Part shown: positions 42,772-51,804 of the stretch, one piece after another | Layout of the letters: each line of letters opens with the position of its first letter | Position numbering within the stretch: the stretch's first letter is position 1 | Origin: Desulfomicrobium sp. ZS1 | GTDB lineage: Bacteria; Desulfobacterota; Desulfovibrionia; Desulfovibrionales; Desulfomicrobiaceae | Assembly: GCF_024204645.1 (NCBI RefSeq) | Contig: NZ_CP100351.1 | Span: forward strand, 1,364,001 to 1,428,000 | Reading direction: 5' to 3' | DNA length: 64,000 nucleotides | Program-made: the position numbers and the translations under genes | The notes under the pieces: generated by a model | The model's input: only the letters and a program-made list of their open reading frames with translations | Database searches by the model: none | What the model was told of the DNA's origin: nothing

Positions 42772-45462
42772 ATGAGCGTCAAACACCTGGATCTGTTGTT
42801 CAAGCCCAATTCCCTGGCCATCATCGGAGCGTCCCGCGATCCGAATTCAGTCAGCGCGATCCTCATGCGAAACCTCATGTCCGGTAAATTTCTCGGACCG
42901 GTATTGCCTGTTTCCGGGGCGCAGGAGGCCATTTTTGGTGTTTTGTCGTATGTGGACGTGGCCTCCCTGCCGCTGACCCCGGACATGGCCATCATCTGCT
43001 CCCCTGCGCACGAGATCCCGGATCGGCTTGTCGAACTGGTCGATAATGGCACTCATGTGGCCGTGATCATGGACCCTGGTTATGCCTTGCTTGAAGCAAA
43101 AGAGCGAGCGCAAATGGATGAAAAGATCCGCAACGTGCTGCGCGAGAAGGACATCCGCGTGCTCGGTCCGGGCAGTCTGGGCATGATCGTCCCGGCGAGC
43201 GGGGTCAACGCGAGCCTGTCCCGGGTGGGAGCCAAGGAGGGCCGCATCGCCTTTGTGACCCAGTCCGACAGCCTGTTCGAATCCGTTCTGGATTGGGCCA
43301 GGACCAACAACGTCGGTTTTTCCCATTGCATTTCCCTGGGGCGCCAGCTGGACGTGGATTTCAGCTGCGTGCTCGACTATCTGGGTTCGGATCCAGCCAC
43401 CAAGGCCATCCTTTTATATGTTGAAAACATCCAGGATGCACGCCGTTTCATGTCCGCGACCCGAGCCAGCGCCCGCAACAAGCCCATCCTGGTCATCCGT
43501 CCGCGCCGTTTGCCCTGCGACCTGCGCGACGCCGCCAGCGACCTCACGGAGATGGACCAGGACCAGATCTACGACGCCGCCTTCCGCCGCGCCGGCATGG
43601 TCCGCGTGGACGACATCGACTCCCTGTTCGAGGGCGCCCGCACCCTGGCCAACTACAAGCCCCTGCGCGGCAACGGTCTGGCTATCATGACCAACGGTCA
43701 GAGCATCGGCCTCTTGGCCGCCGACACCCTCATAAACGGAGGGGGGGAGCTGGTGGCCATCAACGAGGAGACCCAGCTCAAGCTGGAGGAGATCCTGGGC
43801 CAGGAGCGCTGCTCCGACAACCCCGTGACCCTGCCCTACAATGCCACCCCCGACACCTATGCCCGGGTTCTCAGCGTATTGGTCCGGGCGGCGGACGTGG
43901 GATGCGTGCTCATCCTGCATGTTCCGTTTCAAGGCACATCCAGCCTTGAAATCGCCCAGGCCGTGACCCAGGTGGCCAAGACCAGCCGCTGTCTGGTGCT
44001 GGCCAACTGGCTGGGCGAGGAGACGGTGCGCGATACCAAGGACGTTTTCGAGGAGGCGGCCATCCCGGTCTTCGACCGTCCGGGCAAGGCCATCATGGCC
44101 TACCTGCACATGCTGCGCTACAAACGCACGCAGAAGATCCTGATGCAAACCCCGGATTCCCTGCCGGCGGACTTTTTTCCGGACACGGAGCACGCCCTTC
44201 AGATTATCAAGACCGCCCTCGACGAAGACCGCAACCACCTCACTGAAGATGAATCCAGGCAGGTCCTGGCTGCATACGGCGTGCCCGTGGTCGAGACCAG
44301 AATCTGCAAATCGGCCATGCAGGCCGTGGAGGCGGCTTCCGAGATCGGCTTTCCGGTCGCGCTCAAAATTCGCTCTCCGCAGATCACCCAGCCTTTCGAC
44401 ATCGGCGGCATCGCCCTCGACCTGACTACCCCGGATCTGCTCTTCGAAGCGGCGGCCAACATGTCGGCGCGTGTCCATGCCCAGGTTCCCAACGCCTACA
44501 TCGAGGGTTTCACCGTCCAGAAAATGGGGCGCAGGCCAGGGGCGCATGAACTTTTCATATCCATCTTCACGGACAAGGTCTTTGGTCCGGTGCTGCGCTT
44601 CGGACATGGCGGCGTTTCCGCGGCGGTCATCAACGACCACTCCGTGACCCTGCCCCCGCTGAACATGGGGCTGGCCAAGGAACTTATTTCCCGCACCCGC
44701 ATCTACAAACTGCTGCAGGGATCCAGGCGTCAGGCCGCAGCGGACATCGACGACATATGTCTGGCCCTCATCCAGATCAGTCAGATGGTCATTGACCTGC
44801 CCCAGATCGTGAGCCTGGAGATGAACCCGATCTTTGCCGACGATCTGGGCGTACTGGCCCTGGGCGCTCGGATCTGGATTCAGCCCTCGCAGGTCACGGG
44901 ACCGGAAAGACTGGCCATCCGTCCGTATCCACGGGAGCTGGAAGAATGTGTGCGCCTCAAGAACGGCGAGCAGGTCCTGCTGCGTCCCATCCGGCCGGAG
45001 GACGCCCAGGCCCACCTCGACTTCATCCACAACCTGCCCGAGGAGGATTTGCGCCTGCGCTTTTTCGGGCTGGTTCAGAATTTCGTTTTAAGCGACATGC
45101 CCAAGTTCACGCAGATCGACTACGACCGCGAGATGGCTTTCATCGCCACCCAGAACGTCGATGGCCAGCCCAAGACTCTTGGCGTGGTGCGCACGTCCAC
45201 CAAGCCCGACAACTCGTCGGCCGAATTCGCCATAATCATCAGTGCGGACATGAAAGGGTCGGGCCTTGGCTCGGTGCTGTTTGAAAAAATGATCCGCTAT
45301 TGCAAAGGGCGGGGGACCCGCTACCTTGAAGGGCAGACCATGCCGCGCAACAAGGGCATGATCGGGCTGGCCAAGCGCTTTGGTCTGAAAGTGTCGCATA
45401 ACTATGAAGAAGAATTGATAGAAATGCGTTTGCCTTTGTGGGAATGGGAGCCGAAATCCTAG
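42772..45462 (+). CDS. Acyl-CoA synthetase (NDP-forming)-like protein fused to GNAT acetyltransferase (Pat/PatZ-like)
   Basis: An 896-residue protein. A CoA-binding domain (SLAIIGASRDPNSVSA near residue 14) and succinyl-CoA-synthetase-like region are followed by an ATP-grasp domain (about 490-720), and the final 160 residues are a GNAT domain with KGSGLGSVLFEKMI for acetyl-CoA binding. PatZ/YfiQ proteins of this layout acetylate lysines, notably the catalytic Lys of Acs. Being divergent from acs strengthens that reading. The ATG at 42772 begins MSVKHLDLLFKPNS as in relatives. Confidence 0.9.
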   Translation: MSVKHLDLLFKPNSLAIIGASRDPNSVSAILMRNLMSGKFLGPVLPVSGAQEAIFGVLSYVDVASLPLTPDMAIICSPAHEIPDRLVELVDNGTHVAVIMDPGYALLEAKERAQMDEKIRNVLREKDIRVLGPGSLGMIVPASGVNASLSRVGAKEGRIAFVTQSDSLFESVLDWARTNNVGFSHCISLGRQLDVDFSCVLDYLGSDPATKAILLYVENIQDARRFMSATRASARNKPILVIRPRRLPCDLRDAASDLTEMDQDQIYDAAFRRAGMVRVDDIDSLFEGARTLANYKPLRGNGLAIMTNGQSIGLLAADTLINGGGELVAINEETQLKLEEILGQERCSDNPVTLPYNATPDTYARVLSVLVRAADVGCVLILHVPFQGTSSLEIAQAVTQVAKTSRCLVLANWLGEETVRDTKDVFEEAAIPVFDRPGKAIMAYLHMLRYKRTQKILMQTPDSLPADFFPDTEHALQIIKTALDEDRNHLTEDESRQVLAAYGVPVVETRICKSAMQAVEAASEIGFPVALKIRSPQITQPFDIGGIALDLTTPDLLFEAAANMSARVHAQVPNAYIEGFTVQKMGRRPGAHELFISIFTDKVFGPVLRFGHGGVSAAVINDHSVTLPPLNMGLAKELISRTRIYKLLQGSRRQAAADIDDICLALIQISQMVIDLPQIVSLEMNPIFADDLGVLALGARIWIQPSQVTGPERLAIRPYPRELEECVRLKNGEQVLLRPIRPEDAQAHLDFIHNLPEEDLRLRFFGLVQNFVLSDMPKFTQIDYDREMAFIATQNVDGQPKTLGVVRTSTKPDNSSAEFAIIISADMKGSGLGSVLFEKMIRYCKGRGTRYLEGQTMPRNKGMIGLAKRFGLKVSHNYEEELIEMRLPLWEWEPKS

Positions 45463-45519
45463 CCTTTTTGTCGTCTGGATAATTCAATCGATTTCCGTTA
45501 AACGATTTTTCTCGCGAGA

Positions 45520-45555
45520 CCGAGCCTGCCCCCGTCTTAGCGTGGGCAGGTTCGG
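45520..45555. other. Long hairpin between the Pat-like gene and citrate synthase
   Basis: CCGAGCCTGCCC 45520-45531 pairs with GGGCAGGTTCGG 45544-45555 (one G-T pair). There is no T tract, so it may be a repeat or part of the citrate synthase leader. Confidence 0.5.
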
Positions 45556-45610
45556 AACGTGTTCAAGACTGGTCTTTTTCCTGGCGGGGGGAAAGATTGC
45601 AGGAGGATTT

Positions 45611-46897
45611 ATGCAAAAAAAAGATACAGCCATGTTGACCATTGACGGCCAGACCTACGAGCTGCCCATCGTGCGCGGCACTGAAGGCGAGATCGGGGTG
45701 GACGTGAGCTGTTTGCGCACCCGGACCGGGGTCATCACTCTGGACCAGGGCTATGCCAATACCGGTTCGTGCTTCAGCGCCATAACTTTCGTGGACGGGG
45801 AGAGGGGGATTCTTCGCTATCGCGGGTATCCCATTGAACAGCTCGCTCGGCAGAGCTCTTTCGTGGAAACGGTCATGCTGCTTGTCTTCGGCGAATTGCC
45901 GACCCGCGAAGAGCGGGCCGCGTTCCGCATCATGCTCGGCGATACGGCCTTGCTGCATGAGGATCTCATGCACCACTTCGAGGGTTTTCCACCCAACGGC
46001 CATCCCATGGCCATCCTCTCGGCGGTCATCAATTCGCTCGGAGCCTACAGCCCCGATCTGCTGGACATCCAGACCGAAGAGGAGTTTCGCAAGGCCGTGG
46101 CCAAGCTGGTCAGCAAAGTGCGCACCATCGCGGCTTTCAGTTACCGCAAGTCCGCAGGGCTGCCCATCATCTACCCGGACCCCAGCCGCTCCTACTGTGA
46201 AAACTTTCTGCACATGATGTTTTCCGTGCCCTACAAGGAGCACGTGCCCACCCCCGAGGCCCAGAAAGCGCTGTCGCAGTTCCTGTTGGTGCACGCCGAC
46301 CATGAGCAGAACTGTTCCTGCTCCACGGTGCGCATGGTCGGATCAAGCGAGGCCAATCTTTTTGCATCGGTTTCGGCCGGCATCTGCGCCCTGTGGGGAC
46401 GGCTGCACGGTGGGGCCAACTCCGCCGTGGTGCAGATGCTCGAAAACATCCGCGACGGCGATTTCACCGTCAAGGACTGCATCGAAAAGGTTAAACGCAA
46501 GGAATTCAGGCTGATGGGATTTGGGCACCGGGTCTACAAGAACTTTGATCCCCGGGCCACGGTTTTGAAGGAATGCGCCACGAACCTTTTGGCTTCGCTG
46601 CACATCAAGGACCCGTTCCTCGATATCGCCCAGGAGCTTGAAGAGATCGCATTGCATGACGATTATTTCGTCTCGCGCAAGCTCTATCCCAACGTGGACT
46701 TCTATTCCGGACTGATCCTGCGCGCCCTGAACATTCCGGTGGACATGTTCCCGGTCATGTTCGCCATCGGCCGCCTGCCGGGCTGGATCGCGCACTGGCA
46801 CGAGCAGCACCTGGAAGAGAACACCCGCATCCACCGCCCCCGTCAGATCTACGTGGGGCCGAATCAGCGGGACTACATACTGATGAAGGATCGCTGA
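45611..46897 (+). CDS. gltA: Citrate synthase
   Basis: A 428-residue type II-like citrate synthase that condenses acetyl-CoA and oxaloacetate. Family segments include LRYRGYPIEQLA, HADHEQNCS with a catalytic His, LWGRLHGGANSAV with the second His, GFGHRVYKNFDPRA, and DFYSGLILRALNIP with the catalytic Asp, plus GWIAHWHEQ. AGGAGG lies before the ATG. Note NC replacing the usual NA/NAS in the HEQN segment. It follows acs and its regulator, so acetate-derived acetyl-CoA may enter here. Confidence 0.96.
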   Translation: MQKKDTAMLTIDGQTYELPIVRGTEGEIGVDVSCLRTRTGVITLDQGYANTGSCFSAITFVDGERGILRYRGYPIEQLARQSSFVETVMLLVFGELPTREERAAFRIMLGDTALLHEDLMHHFEGFPPNGHPMAILSAVINSLGAYSPDLLDIQTEEEFRKAVAKLVSKVRTIAAFSYRKSAGLPIIYPDPSRSYCENFLHMMFSVPYKEHVPTPEAQKALSQFLLVHADHEQNCSCSTVRMVGSSEANLFASVSAGICALWGRLHGGANSAVVQMLENIRDGDFTVKDCIEKVKRKEFRLMGFGHRVYKNFDPRATVLKECATNLLASLHIKDPFLDIAQELEEIALHDDYFVSRKLYPNVDFYSGLILRALNIPVDMFPVMFAIGRLPGWIAHWHEQHLEENTRIHRPRQIYVGPNQRDYILMKDR

Positions 46898-46903
46898 ACA
46901 AGA

Positions 46904-47007
46904 GGGCGGCCACGCAGGGCCGCCCCTACGGCATGGTGTGGCCCATTGAACGATGCGTCGCCACACCGCCCAATTTTAGGGGCAGGCCTGTGTGCCTGCC
47001 CTTTTTT
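46904..47007 (+). repeat. Tandem hairpin repeat, copy 1
   Basis: Contains hairpin GGGCGGCC...GGCCGCCC (46904-46926) and, at its end, AGGGGCAGGC...GCCTGCCC with a T run to 47007. The second hairpin serves as terminator for citrate synthase. The second copy follows 15 bases later. Confidence 0.85.
46978..47007 (+). terminator. Terminator of citrate synthase, within repeat copy 1
   Basis: GGGCAGGC and GCCTGCCC pair around CTGTGT, followed by six T residues. Confidence 0.8.
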
Positions 47008-47022
47008 ACGGCCTGTGAAGAA

Positions 47023-47126
47023 GGCGGCCACGCAGGGCCGCCCCTACGGCATGACGCGGCCCATCGAACGATGCACGGCCACACCCGTTCCCTGTAGGGG
47101 CAGGCCTATGTGCCTGCCCTCTTTTT
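47023..47126 (+). repeat. Tandem hairpin repeat, copy 2
   Basis: About 85% identical by eye to copy 1, including both hairpins and the closing T run. It ends 25 bases before the stop codon of the convergent DMT transporter gene. Confidence 0.85.
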
Positions 47127-47150
47127 CGCCCCCGTCCCTGTCCAATTTTT

Positions 47151-48053
47151 TCAGAATTTCTGGGTCATCAGCACGGAGAAGAGGACCACGCAGGCGGCGG
47201 CCATCTGGAGCGGGTTCATGGTCTCGCCCAGAAAGGCGAAGCCGCAGCCCACGGCCACCACGGGGATGAGGTTGATATGCGCCGAGGCCGTGCTCGCGGG
47301 CATGCGCGTGATGGCCCAATTGTAGAGGGAGAAAGCGCCAAGCGTTACACCCGCGCCGAGGAAGACGAGGATCAGGACCAGTTGCAGGTCAAAGGTGCCC
47401 GCCGGAACTTCCATCAGATACCCGATGCCGGGTGAAAAGAAGAGGCAGCCCGTGACGACCTGCATGACGGTCAGGGTCCAGGCGTCATAGCGTCTGCCCA
47501 GGATGCGGATGAGGATCATGTTCGCGGCCGCGCAGACCATGGCCAGAAACTCCATGCTGTTGCCCAGGAGCGGGGAAGGGGCGGACTCGGTGGCCTGTCC
47601 GCCGAGGGTCAGGACCGTGACCCCGGCCACGGAAAGAAGCAGCCCGGCGGTGACGCGCGTGCTCATGGGTTCCTTGAGGATCATCCAGGCGGCCACGGCG
47701 ACCAGGAGCGGCACGGAGGCGGAGATGATCCCGGCCTGGGCCGAGGTGGTCAGCCCCAGGGCCGCGGATTCGAGCCAGAAGTACAGGCAGGGCTGAAAAA
47801 TGACGGCGGCCAGCAGCAGCTTCCAGTCGCCCTTGCGATACGCGGACAGGCTTACGGTCCGGTACAGCGGCAGGATGCAGGTGAGGGCGATGATCATGCG
47901 CAGCCACATCACGCTCAGCGGATGCAGGTCCTGAAGGGCGATGCGCATGGTCGAAAAGGACGCGCCCCAGAGCACCACCGCGCCGAGCACGGCGAGCCTT
48001 GGCAGCAGGGCGACGGGGTTTGCGGCGGTGATGGAAAGGGATTCGGATTCCAT
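47151..48053 (-). CDS. EamA/DMT-family membrane transporter
   Basis: A 300-residue inner-membrane protein with ten predicted helices in two EamA repeats (about 20-145 and 165-298). Typical segments are GAVVLWGASFSTMRIAL at the start of repeat 1 and AHINLIPVVAVGCGFAFLGE in repeat 2. Such proteins usually export amino acids or metabolites. The AraC-type regulator 43 bases upstream is in the same direction and may control it. Confidence 0.9.
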   Translation of the reverse strand: MESESLSITAANPVALLPRLAVLGAVVLWGASFSTMRIALQDLHPLSVMWLRMIIALTCILPLYRTVSLSAYRKGDWKLLLAAVIFQPCLYFWLESAALGLTTSAQAGIISASVPLLVAVAAWMILKEPMSTRVTAGLLLSVAGVTVLTLGGQATESAPSPLLGNSMEFLAMVCAAANMILIRILGRRYDAWTLTVMQVVTGCLFFSPGIGYLMEVPAGTFDLQLVLILVFLGAGVTLGAFSLYNWAITRMPASTASAHINLIPVVAVGCGFAFLGETMNPLQMAAACVVLFSVLMTQKF

Positions 48054-48095
48054 GATAGCTCCTTGAGTCTTGCGAAAGATGAACCGGCCGGATCT

Positions 48096-48911
48096 TCAGG
48101 GCAGAAGCGCGTACTGGCCTGGCGTGGCTCCGGTGTAGAGTTTGAATGTGTTGCTGAAATGGGATTGATCGGAAAAGCCCGTGGCCTGCGCCACCTCGGA
48201 CAGGACCATGCCGTGCCGGATCAGGGACCGGGCCCGCTCCACGCGCTGCTGGGTGCGGAAGACATGGGGCGGCACCCCTGTCTGGCGCTTGAAGGCGCGC
48301 AGGAGCTGATACTGACTTACCCCGAGCATGGCGGCCATGGCCCGCAGGGTGATTTTCTGTTCCAGATTCGAGCGCAGTATCTCCTTGGCCTGACGGACCA
48401 GCACGGGGGCGTGTTCCGGAGATTTGCTCTTCACTCCGCCGTGCGCGCCAAGAATATCCCCCAGGGTTTTGACCAGGGCCGATTCGCGGGCCAGTCCGTT
48501 GCTTGCGGCCAAGGCCTGCGCCAGCCCGTGCAGGGACATGACAAGATCAGGCCGGTCGCAGATCAGGGCCGTGAATTCCGGCGCCGTGCCGGGTCGCTGG
48601 CTCATGTCTTCGGCCATGTTCCGGACCAGGTCCGCATGCAGGTAGAACATGGTGTAGGATATGGTGTCGTCCGAAATCGGCACGCCGGAGTGGACCTGGC
48701 CGGGATTGATCAGACACGCCTGTCCCTGTCGCACCGTGGCCTCGGAATGCGAGGGGCCGAGGCAGTAGCTGGCTCCCTGGCGCATGAGTCCGATGGCGTA
48801 GAGGTCGTCATGGAAATGGCGGGGAAAGACATGGCTGCTGCGCGCGACCTGGCTCATTTCGAGGCCGGGCTGAACATGAAGGAAATTGATGGAAGGACAG
48901 GGCATGGGCAA
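48096..48911 (-). CDS. AraC-family transcriptional regulator
   Basis: A 271-residue regulator with an N-terminal cupin-like ligand domain (FPRHFHDDLYAIGL near residue 30, and NPGQVHSG) and a C-terminal pair of helix-turn-helix motifs (about 170-270), including AAMLGVSQYQLLRAFKRQTG and EVAQATGFSDQSHFSNTFK. It resembles the AraC regulators often linked with LysE or EamA exporters, as here. An ATG six bases further in (48905) is an alternative start. Confidence 0.9.
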   Translation of the reverse strand: MPMPCPSINFLHVQPGLEMSQVARSSHVFPRHFHDDLYAIGLMRQGASYCLGPSHSEATVRQGQACLINPGQVHSGVPISDDTISYTMFYLHADLVRNMAEDMSQRPGTAPEFTALICDRPDLVMSLHGLAQALAASNGLARESALVKTLGDILGAHGGVKSKSPEHAPVLVRQAKEILRSNLEQKITLRAMAAMLGVSQYQLLRAFKRQTGVPPHVFRTQQRVERARSLIRHGMVLSEVAQATGFSDQSHFSNTFKLYTGATPGQYALLP

Positions 48912-49021
48912 GCTGATAGACTAGGGAAGGGGAGTCCGTCTTGGAAAAAATTGCGCTTTTCCCCGGTTTCTTCACAATGGGATCCTGTCATGCGCGTAAC
49001 TTTCGCCCATGACAGGGCATT

Positions 49022-50041
49022 TCAGCCAACGCAGGAAAAAGCGCCCCGGACGCAATTTCTGCCCTCGGACTTGGCCTGATACAAGGATTCGTCGGCACGG
49101 CGCAGCAGCTCGGCAGGGCTCATGGCCTTGCACGGCATGCTCGCCGCCACGCCCATGCTGGCCGTGACCCTGCCCATGTCCGACAAGACGTGCGGCATGT
49201 CCATGTTTTCCACTTCACGCCGCAATCGTTCGGCGATTTCAAACGCCCCCTGCAAGGTCGTGTCCGGGAGGATCATGCAGAATTCCTCGCCTCCGTAGCG
49301 CGAGACAAGGTCTGCCTGACGGCGGGCGCTGGACCTGAGCACCTCCGCCACGCGCCGAAGACAGTCGTCTCCCTGCTGGTGTCCGTAGTGATCGTTGTAT
49401 TTCTTGAAGTGATCGATATCGAGCATGATGAGCGCCAGTGTCGATCCCGTGCGCGCGGCCCGGGACCATTCCTCGGCCAAGGCCGCGTCGAACCTGCGGC
49501 GGTTGGCGATGCCCGTGAGCCCATCGGTCAGCGAGAGCTCGGACAGCCTGTGGTTCGCCTCTTCCAGTTCCCTGGTGCGTTGGAGAATCTTGGCTTCAAG
49601 CTGTTCGTTCAAATGCACCAGCGCGTTCTGGGAAACCAGAAAGCGTGTCAGGTCGCGCGCCATGCCCCAGATGTGGGTGACCATGCCGGCTTCGTTCTTC
49701 ACAGGCACAAGCAGTGTCTCGAAAAGCCGCTGGCTGCCGTTCAGGACCGGGCGCTGTTCAAAGGTCACGGCTTCGCCGCGGGCCATGCACTCGTGATACC
49801 CAGATATGAGCTGATCGCCCGCAAGGCCGTAACCGACGATGGAACGCACCGTGTTCCCGGGGACCTGCCTGGCGTCAAGACGGACCGCGGCATCGTTGGC
49901 CACTTGCAATTCATAGTCCTCGCCCACGGGCCTGCAGATCCAGAACGGATCGCTGGAATGCTTCCAGAGTTGCTCAAAGACATGAACCAGCGCTTTTGTG
50001 TCAAATGGTTGCGCGGAGTGATCTGATCCCGGAATAGTCAT
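49022..50041 (-). CDS. PAS-GGDEF diguanylate cyclase
   Basis: A 339-residue sensor cyclase without membrane segments. A PAS-like domain (about 20-150) contains VANDAAVRLDARQVPG and VPVKNEAGMVTHIWGMARD; a coiled-coil segment leads to a GGDEF domain with DGLTGIANRRRFDAAL and active-site GGEEF near residue 250. It should synthesise cyclic di-GMP in response to a small ligand or redox cue. No inhibitory RxxD motif is seen at the usual place. Confidence 0.92.
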   Translation of the reverse strand: MTIPGSDHSAQPFDTKALVHVFEQLWKHSSDPFWICRPVGEDYELQVANDAAVRLDARQVPGNTVRSIVGYGLAGDQLISGYHECMARGEAVTFEQRPVLNGSQRLFETLLVPVKNEAGMVTHIWGMARDLTRFLVSQNALVHLNEQLEAKILQRTRELEEANHRLSELSLTDGLTGIANRRRFDAALAEEWSRAARTGSTLALIMLDIDHFKKYNDHYGHQQGDDCLRRVAEVLRSSARRQADLVSRYGGEEFCMILPDTTLQGAFEIAERLRREVENMDMPHVLSDMGRVTASMGVAASMPCKAMSPAELLRRADESLYQAKSEGRNCVRGAFSCVG

Positions 50042-50186
50042 CTGTGCTCGTATTGATTGAAAATGTGATGCGGAGCCGCTTCATGGGCCAAGGCCGTGCG
50101 CCGGATCATGATCCTACGAAAAAGAGCCTTGCCTTGAAAGGAGAATCTGTGCGGCGCAGCTCTTGACCTGGACCCTGTAAATTAAT

Positions 50187-50206
50187 ACTTGAACATCTGC
50201 TCAAGT
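50187..50206. promoter_or_regulatory. ArsR-type operator candidate
   Basis: ACTTGA (50187-50192) and TCAAGT (50201-50206) form an inverted repeat around eight bases, close to the TGAACA-type operator of ArsR/SmtB regulators. It lies 44 bases before the regulator's start; TTGACC at 50163 may be the -35 element. Confidence 0.5.
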
Positions 50207-50249
50207 GTTGGTTTGATGTCGTCACAATCTGCGTTCACGAGGATTCAAA

Positions 50250-50609
50250 ATGAAAGATATTTGCGAAGTGCGCTGTATCCATGAAGAAAATGTGCAAAGA
50301 GCGCAGCATGCCAGGACCGACGATGGCGTGCTGGACGAAGCTGCCGCGCTTCTGGGCGTGATTTCCGATCCGACGCGGCTCAAGATCATGGACGCCCTGC
50401 GTCTGGGGGAGCTGTGCGTCTGCGATCTGGCGGCGGTGCTGTCCATGTCCATTTCGGCCATATCCCATCAGCTGCGGCTGTTGCGAACGGCCCGACTGGT
50501 GCGCGGCAGGCGGGCGGGCAAGGTGATATTCTACACGATTCACGACGGGCATGTCGAAAAACTCATTGATATGGCCCTCGATCACTGCAGGCAGAGGTGC
50601 GGAGAATGA
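50250..50609 (+). CDS. ArsR/SmtB-family metal-responsive repressor (CadC-like)
   Basis: A 119-residue winged-helix regulator. The N-terminal ICEVRC (Cys 5 and 9) and the recognition-helix-preceding ELCVCDL (Cys 55 and 57) reproduce the two halves of the CadC-type thiolate site for Cd/Pb/Zn. LLGVISDPTRLKIMDALR and MSISAISHQLRLLRTARLV are the fold and DNA-recognition helix. C-terminal histidines could form a second site. It overlaps the permease gene by ATGA and probably represses both. Confidence 0.92.
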   Translation: MKDICEVRCIHEENVQRAQHARTDDGVLDEAAALLGVISDPTRLKIMDALRLGELCVCDLAAVLSMSISAISHQLRLLRTARLVRGRRAGKVIFYTIHDGHVEKLIDMALDHCRQRCGE

Positions 50610-51676
50610 ACGAATTGCTGCAAGCATGCTGGGACATCCTGGTCGATTCATCGTTTTGGATGCTGTTTGGCTTCTTCATGGCCGGATTACTGCGCGCGTT
50701 CGTGCCGTCTGATCTGGTCGCCAGACATCTGGGCAAAAACCAGTCCGGAAACATTTTTAAGGCCGCGCTCTTTGGGGTGCCGCTGCCCCTGTGCAGCTGC
50801 GGGGTCATCCCGGCTGCGGCAGGGCTTCGGCGGCAGGGCGCGGGCAAGGGGGCCACGGCCTCGTTTCTCATTTCCACTCCCGAGACCGGTGTCGATTCCA
50901 TGGCCGTGAGCTGGGCGCTGCTTGATCCACTCATGACCGTGCTGCGGCCCCTTTCCGCCTTTTTGACGGCCATGGTTACGGGGTTTTTCATCGACGCGGC
51001 GGACAAGGACGACGCTCCGGAAGCCAAGGCGCTGTCTCCCCTGGCACCGCTGGGCGCGGGGCAGGGGTGCGCATCCGGGTGCTGCTCCTGCCAAGGCGCG
51101 GCGCCTTCCCTCTGGAAACGTTTTCTCGATGGCCAGCGCTTCGCCTTCGACGATCTGCTGGCGGACATCGCGCCCTGGTTCGGCCTTGGGATCCTGCTGG
51201 CCGGGATCATCACGCTCTATCTGCCGGATGACCTGGGCCAGACCCTGCCGGGCGGGGGATTTACCTCCATGCTGGCCATGCTCCTCGTGGCCCTACCCAT
51301 GTACGTCTGCGCTACGGCCAGCACGCCCATAGCCGCGGCCCTGGCCATGAAGGGCTTTTCTCCCGGAGCGCTGCTCGTGTTCCTGCTGGCCGGACCGGCC
51401 ACTAACGCGGCCACCATGGTCATGGTCGGCAGGTTGCTGGGCAAGAAATCCGCCTTCATCTACGTGGGGTCCATCATCGCCGTTACCCTTGTCTGCGCCG
51501 TGGCAGCCGACGCCCTTTATCTGTGGCTCGGTTTCGAAGTGCACGGCTGGCTCGACAATTCAGGTGCCGAAGAGGGCGGATTGATTGCGGTCCTGGCTGC
51601 CCTCGTCATGCTTGCGGTGCTGCTGCGATCGGTCCTGCAGTTGGCCGCCCGCCGTTTCAGGCGGCTGCGGTCGTGA
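50606..51676 (+). CDS. DUF318/ArsP-type permease (SO_0444-like metal efflux)
   Basis: A 356-residue inner-membrane protein of the ArsP/DUF318 permease group with about eight to ten helices. Family motifs are FGVPLPLCSCGVIPAAAGLR with the paired cysteines, SFLISTPETGVDS, MYVCATASTPIAAAL and LLAGPATNAATM. A cysteine-rich loop (CASGCCSC) sits in the middle. SO_0444-like members are linked to copper/zinc efflux. Coupling to a CadC-like repressor supports export of a soft or borderline metal; which metal is not decided. Confidence 0.87.
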   Translation: MNELLQACWDILVDSSFWMLFGFFMAGLLRAFVPSDLVARHLGKNQSGNIFKAALFGVPLPLCSCGVIPAAAGLRRQGAGKGATASFLISTPETGVDSMAVSWALLDPLMTVLRPLSAFLTAMVTGFFIDAADKDDAPEAKALSPLAPLGAGQGCASGCCSCQGAAPSLWKRFLDGQRFAFDDLLADIAPWFGLGILLAGIITLYLPDDLGQTLPGGGFTSMLAMLLVALPMYVCATASTPIAAALAMKGFSPGALLVFLLAGPATNAATMVMVGRLLGKKSAFIYVGSIIAVTLVCAVAADALYLWLGFEVHGWLDNSGAEEGGLIAVLAALVMLAVLLRSVLQLAARRFRRLRS

Positions 51677-51741
51677 ATGATGGGCGAGAGCCAAAAAAAG
51701 TCATCGCAGTCTGGTTCCTACCCATTCGGTGAATCGCAGAT

Positions 51742-51783
51742 CAAAAAAATCCCCCGGCCGCTTCAGGCGACCGGGGGATTTGT
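51742..51783. terminator. Bidirectional terminator between the permease gene and lysA
   Basis: ATCCCCCGG 51749-51757 pairs with CCGGGGGAT 51771-51779. The minus strand ends in seven T residues, serving lysA; the plus strand has a shorter T stretch. Confidence 0.85.
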
Positions 51784-51804
51784 CAGTCAGGTTCTAGGCA
51801 ATGC

